Shown here: positions 50,501 to 53,416 of the stretch, one piece after another
How positions within the stretch are numbered: position 1 is the first letter of the stretch
How the letters are laid out: each line of letters starts with the position of its first letter
NCBI GenBank assembly: GCA_001584585.1
Contig: LSYV01000023.1
Location: 512,443-565,858 of the forward strand
Origin: Gonium pectorale
Lineage: Eukaryota; Chlorophyta; Chlorophyceae; Chlamydomonadales; Volvocaceae
Length of the DNA stretch: 53,416 bases
Reading direction: 5' to 3'
Position numbers and translations under genes: made by a program
Notes under the pieces: model-generated
Seen by the model: only the letters and a program-made list of their open reading frames with translations
Databases searched by the model: none
What the model was told of the DNA's origin: nothing

Positions 50501-50972
50501 CAGAAGGCGGACGCTGCCGGAGCAGCAGATACGCCCAGCTCCAGTGCTATCGCTGCTGGCTTGGTGTGCACATTGCGAAAAGAGCACTGACGGTCACAGG
50601 GGGAACAGCCACACCCGTGCTGAGCTTCTGTAGCCCCGAAGTTCCACGGACGAGCAAGTTTAGCCGGATGCTGTTTCAGACCATAGTTGTCCTGGCGAAA
50701 GCACGCCGAGAATGCAAGGACCCCAAGCTCTGGGCTGGCCCAGAGAGCCCGCTGCGAGCGCGCCGGGAGAGGGCAGGCGCCGGGAGGCAGGCGCTGCCAT
50801 GAGCGACATGGCAAGCCGGCAAGGGAGTGGCTGAAACCCCGTCCTGTAGAAGCAGCTTCGCGCGGTGCTGCCGCGTCACCTGCACTTGCACGCCTGTCCT
50901 GTAGACCTCCGCGCGTTCCACCGCCACAACCAGGAGAACGGGGCGCGGCTCCAGGCTCCACAGTTCCGGCAT
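38560..50972 (-). CDS. Giant multi-domain protein with repeated B3-like domains (predicted)
   Basis: Unrecognised as a named gene. Eleven minus-strand exons (50880-50972, 50289-50435, 47046-50000, 46575-46795, 45261-46089, 44627-44785, 43820-44233, 42703-43041, 39272-42193, 39102-39139, 38560-38737) keep phase throughout and give about 2,764 residues. At least four repeats share the pattern FEVxGxxLP, then an S-rich YNxSSP or CYPSQS strand, then WRR/WRKxxxxTLVL: about 46740-45950, 45405-44627, 42845-42120 and 39395-38590. Two more distant units lie near the N terminus (GWDVLSW, then AVVLALEP) and at about 48497-48215 (LSIPRAFMPGQ, then GWSLAQLGDVWTVAWHV). The fold pattern recalls the plant B3 DNA-binding barrel; this is inference. 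Linkers are Gln-, Ala/Gly- or acid-rich; one has a poly-Glu run and a KRPRR basic cluster (possible NLS), so a nuclear role is likely. The two 5' exons and the 47046/46795 junction are least certain; a stop at 46941 allows a two-gene alternative. Confidence 0.6.
43351..43420 (+). repeat. Dispersed stem-loop repeat, copy 6
   Basis: Reads CTTTGCACCGCCCGCCCGCC, CTTCTGGAAACGCCGCGCC, TTCGGGTGTGCATGGCC; the right tail has diverged. The stem GCGCC/GGTGT needs G-T pairs on the TTCG loop. It lies in an intron (43042-43819) of the giant gene, antisense to it. Confidence 0.75.
43940..44025 (-). repeat. Poly-Glu coding triplet repeat in the giant gene
   Basis: TCC/TCT runs on the + strand read GAG/GAA on the coding strand and encode an uninterrupted run of about 16 Glu within a longer acidic stretch. 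A basic cluster RRPRKRPRR follows. Confidence 0.9.
46434..46490. repeat. 16-bp tandem repeat in an intron of the giant gene
   Basis: Three perfect copies of CAGCTCCGTCCCAGTG and a partial fourth, inside the intron 46090-46574. Confidence 0.9.
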
Positions 50973-53416
50973 GGACGCCGCTTGCGACGGAGGTATGCTC
51001 AACGGCGGTTCAAGGGGGCGCCGGGCCTGCGGGCGGGCGAGAGGGCACCTCACCGCTGCCTACCAAGGTTCGGTTTACGAACTCATGAAGTAACTCATGT
51101 TGACTGCAAAAAGCAAGACCGCGCGTCCCACCAAGTACACCGGTATTCAGGCTTCTCGCTATCGGGCGCAAACTCTCGCGTCGATGGCGGAGTGGCCCTT
51201 ACCTCCATTTGTAAACAGTGACCCTACAGGCGCCGCAATAACCCCCCACAAATTAATGACGCGAGGTGTGCCCCGCTCTTTCAGGCCAGGGCTGTGGGAT
51301 GCGGGAGCTCAGGGGCACTCTATGGCGCAACCTGGCCCCTCACGCGTGTGGTTGTGCTCTATATTCCTTGTGTCTGAAACTCGGTCATTGCCAAACTCGA
51401 TCAACTGATGCGGCATGTCCGTCAGGCAGCGAGAAAGCGATGCACTTGTACCATTGCTGATAGGATAATCAGTGCGCTGTTGTCAGCTTAACCGAGACAT
51501 GAAAACCGTATATGTATATACGAAACGAAGTACGACTTGTGAGTCCATGTCCATCAGCAGACAGCAGGATGCCGCCCAAACATCAATAAATCTACTTGCG
51601 GGGCTGCTTCTTAAAACAGGCCGCTGTGTTGTGAGACGGCGAGCTGCTGCACCGAACTCATACCGTAGCACAAACAGCTTGCGGCTCTTCATGCTGTAGC
51701 GGCACTTTGAGGCACAAAAGCCTGGGTCGCAACGCCGTGGTTGTAAACCAGTACAGGGGACGTTGTGTGCTTCCAGCTCGGCCAGATGAGAGATGACAGA
51801 ACGAACCCGAATCCGCTGTGTAACTTTTCATGCAGCGCCATATTTGCACCAACTAACCCGCTAACCCGCATCTCCTCTCTGGCTGCCTTAGCTGCGGGAC
51901 CAGTGTTTCGGGAAGTGGGCACTAGTACCCATGTGGGCACTACCAAAATAACTTGGGTCGGGAGGGTGGGCACTTAGGAAATCATTGATCTGACCCCCCA
52001 GTGCCCGTGTGGGCACTGGGTGAATGATCTCTGGCACCCCTCAGGTGCCCACCCTCGGCAACTCCTGGGCCGCCGGCAGGCGGCCCTTGGAAGGGGCCGG
52101 GGCTAGGCCAGGGCGTGATGGGTGGAGCGGGGATGGGTGGGACCGATGGTACGCCCTCTGCTGTGCGTCTGGCCGATAAGGCCATTCCGCAGTCGCTGAC
52201 ATGTCGCTTTGCCCTACACCAAAGATCGCCCGTTGACCGACGCCGAGCTCGCACCAGTGCCACTACAGGAAGCTAAGACCCAGTTGGCAGGCATAAGAAG
52301 CAAGAACCACAGCCGGCTGGGGCCGCGGAGCAGCCAGATTGTGCCCTTCGACAGCCCTGGTGGCTGGTGCCGTGGCCGCCAGGCTACACAAGATTTGCCG
52401 AAACAGTGTGGGGGACCACAGCTTTATGATAAGCAAGATCTGCACACATTGGGAAAGCCCGCTTGAACCTATAACCAAGGGGAGACGCTATAACCCCTAC
52501 CATTCTCTAGGGCGCAAAGCTGGCTGGCGCACAGGAAACCATAAATCGGCTGTCCTTACTCCCCCCGCGACTGGGACCGTGTACAGGTATACGTCTTCAA
52601 AGATGGAATGGGCGACCGATGCAAGCGTTTGCGTCGGTGACAGACTTCGACACCACCAAAGTTCACCAAGCGCGTGGTGGGCCGTGACATCAGTGTACCG
52701 GAGGCTGCCAGGTCGCTTGCAGGCCGATCTGGCTTGGTGCCCTTGCTGGCGTGCTGGAGATCTGCTGATGGCTGATGCCAAGTTGCGCAGAAAGCACAGG
52801 GACCCCAACGCAAGCGACTGCAACACACGGCTAGTTTGCAAAGCGCAAAGCCCGCTGAGCAGCGTCGCGCCCACTGCCTAACCACACTCCCTCTCCACGC
52901 CCAGTATGACCCCGCCGCTACCCCGACCGCAAACAGACAGGCAGCGGTGAATTAACGTACATGTCCCAACTGTGACCCACGACCTGCTAACGCTTTCAGC
53001 ACGCATAGCCAACAGGAGATAGCACAGTCTCTCCCTGTCTCTCCTGCCGACAACCGACTGACTTCGTAAACCACGCCAGGCACAGCACAGCGCACAGGCC
53101 CTTGTCCTTACATCCCTCGGACGACGTTCTCCCCACATCCGACTGGCCTAGCTACAAAAGGACTCGGTCCAAACCAAATGTCATTCTTGCCTAGAGACAC
53201 TGACGGGGTGCCACCACGGGAAAGCCAAAATTTGCCTGTTGCGCTATTGTATGCTCCGATGTGCATGTGTACGGAAACGCCCCGTGACTGGCCGCTCCAC
53301 TCCGCCCCTCCACCGACAACCTTCAACTATCACGCTACTATGCCCCACTGCCTCTCGAGCCGTCTCCAGCCCTCATAGGCAGCGCCAGAAAGTCCCTTAC
53401 CCAGGGCCAGACAACT
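50973..53416. other. Right-end region without assigned genes
   Basis: No gene could be supported. The left part is presumably the promoter of the giant minus-strand gene. At 51915-52050 there is a cluster of GGGCAC(T)/AGTGCCC motifs, including a perfect 10-bp hairpin. A + strand open frame at about 52209-52466 (YTKDRPLTDAELAPVPLQEA) is unassigned. Confidence 0.45.
51997..52020. repeat. Perfect 10-bp hairpin within a GGGCACT-motif cluster
   Basis: CCCAGTGCCC and GGGCACTGGG flank a GTGT loop. Further GGGCACT motifs lie at about 51916, 51936 and 51967, and an inverted one at about 52047. Confidence 0.85.

Overview
This window looks like nuclear DNA of a volvocine (Chlamydomonadales) green alga. 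It is GC-rich. Its genes are built from many short exons with GTGAG/GTGCG-type donors and CAG acceptors, and several end near a TGTAA motif, the usual green-algal polyadenylation signal. Long Ala/Gly/Gln insertions interrupt conserved domains, and the copper transporter carries the Cys-Met motifs known from Chlamydomonas CTR proteins. No bacterial, viral or organellar genes were recognised. There is one assembly gap (N run, 12661-12680). All exon models were built by eye from splice sites, reading-phase continuity and remembered family sequences, with no alignment run.

Layout, left to right. (1) + strand: 3' part of a CTR-type copper transporter (1-3701), a two-domain cytidine deaminase (4350-7388) and a DET1 homologue (9195-14768). 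(2) A 2.6 kb gap with dispersed repeats and a perfect hairpin. Then TRAPPC2/sedlin on the minus strand (17411-18400), divergent from RPB10 on the plus strand (18777-19259); they share a 376 bp intergenic region. (3) + strand: a calcium-dependent protein kinase (20678-23707) and an SDF2-like MIR-domain ER protein (24896-26522). (4) Minus strand: a DUF1336/EDR2_C protein (27575-31347) and APC10/DOC1 (32581-33651). (5) + strand: a small predicted coiled-coil protein (34388-35020), then 3.5 kb of unassigned sequence with coding-like fragments. (6) Minus strand: one very large predicted protein (about 2,760 residues, 38560-50972). It consists of divergent repeats of a possible B3-like beta-barrel domain separated by long disordered Gln-, Ala- and acid-rich stretches. 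(7) About 2.4 kb of unassigned sequence to the right end.

The neighbours do not form one pathway. They are mostly housekeeping or regulatory eukaryotic genes: copper uptake, pyrimidine salvage, light signalling through a CUL4-DDB1 ligase, ER-Golgi transport, transcription, calcium signalling, ER quality control and cell-cycle proteolysis. The most novel items are the giant repeat-domain protein and a dispersed repeat family of about 70-100 bp. Its copies lie in introns and intergenic DNA on both strands, and several share a short stem-loop with apparent compensatory base changes.
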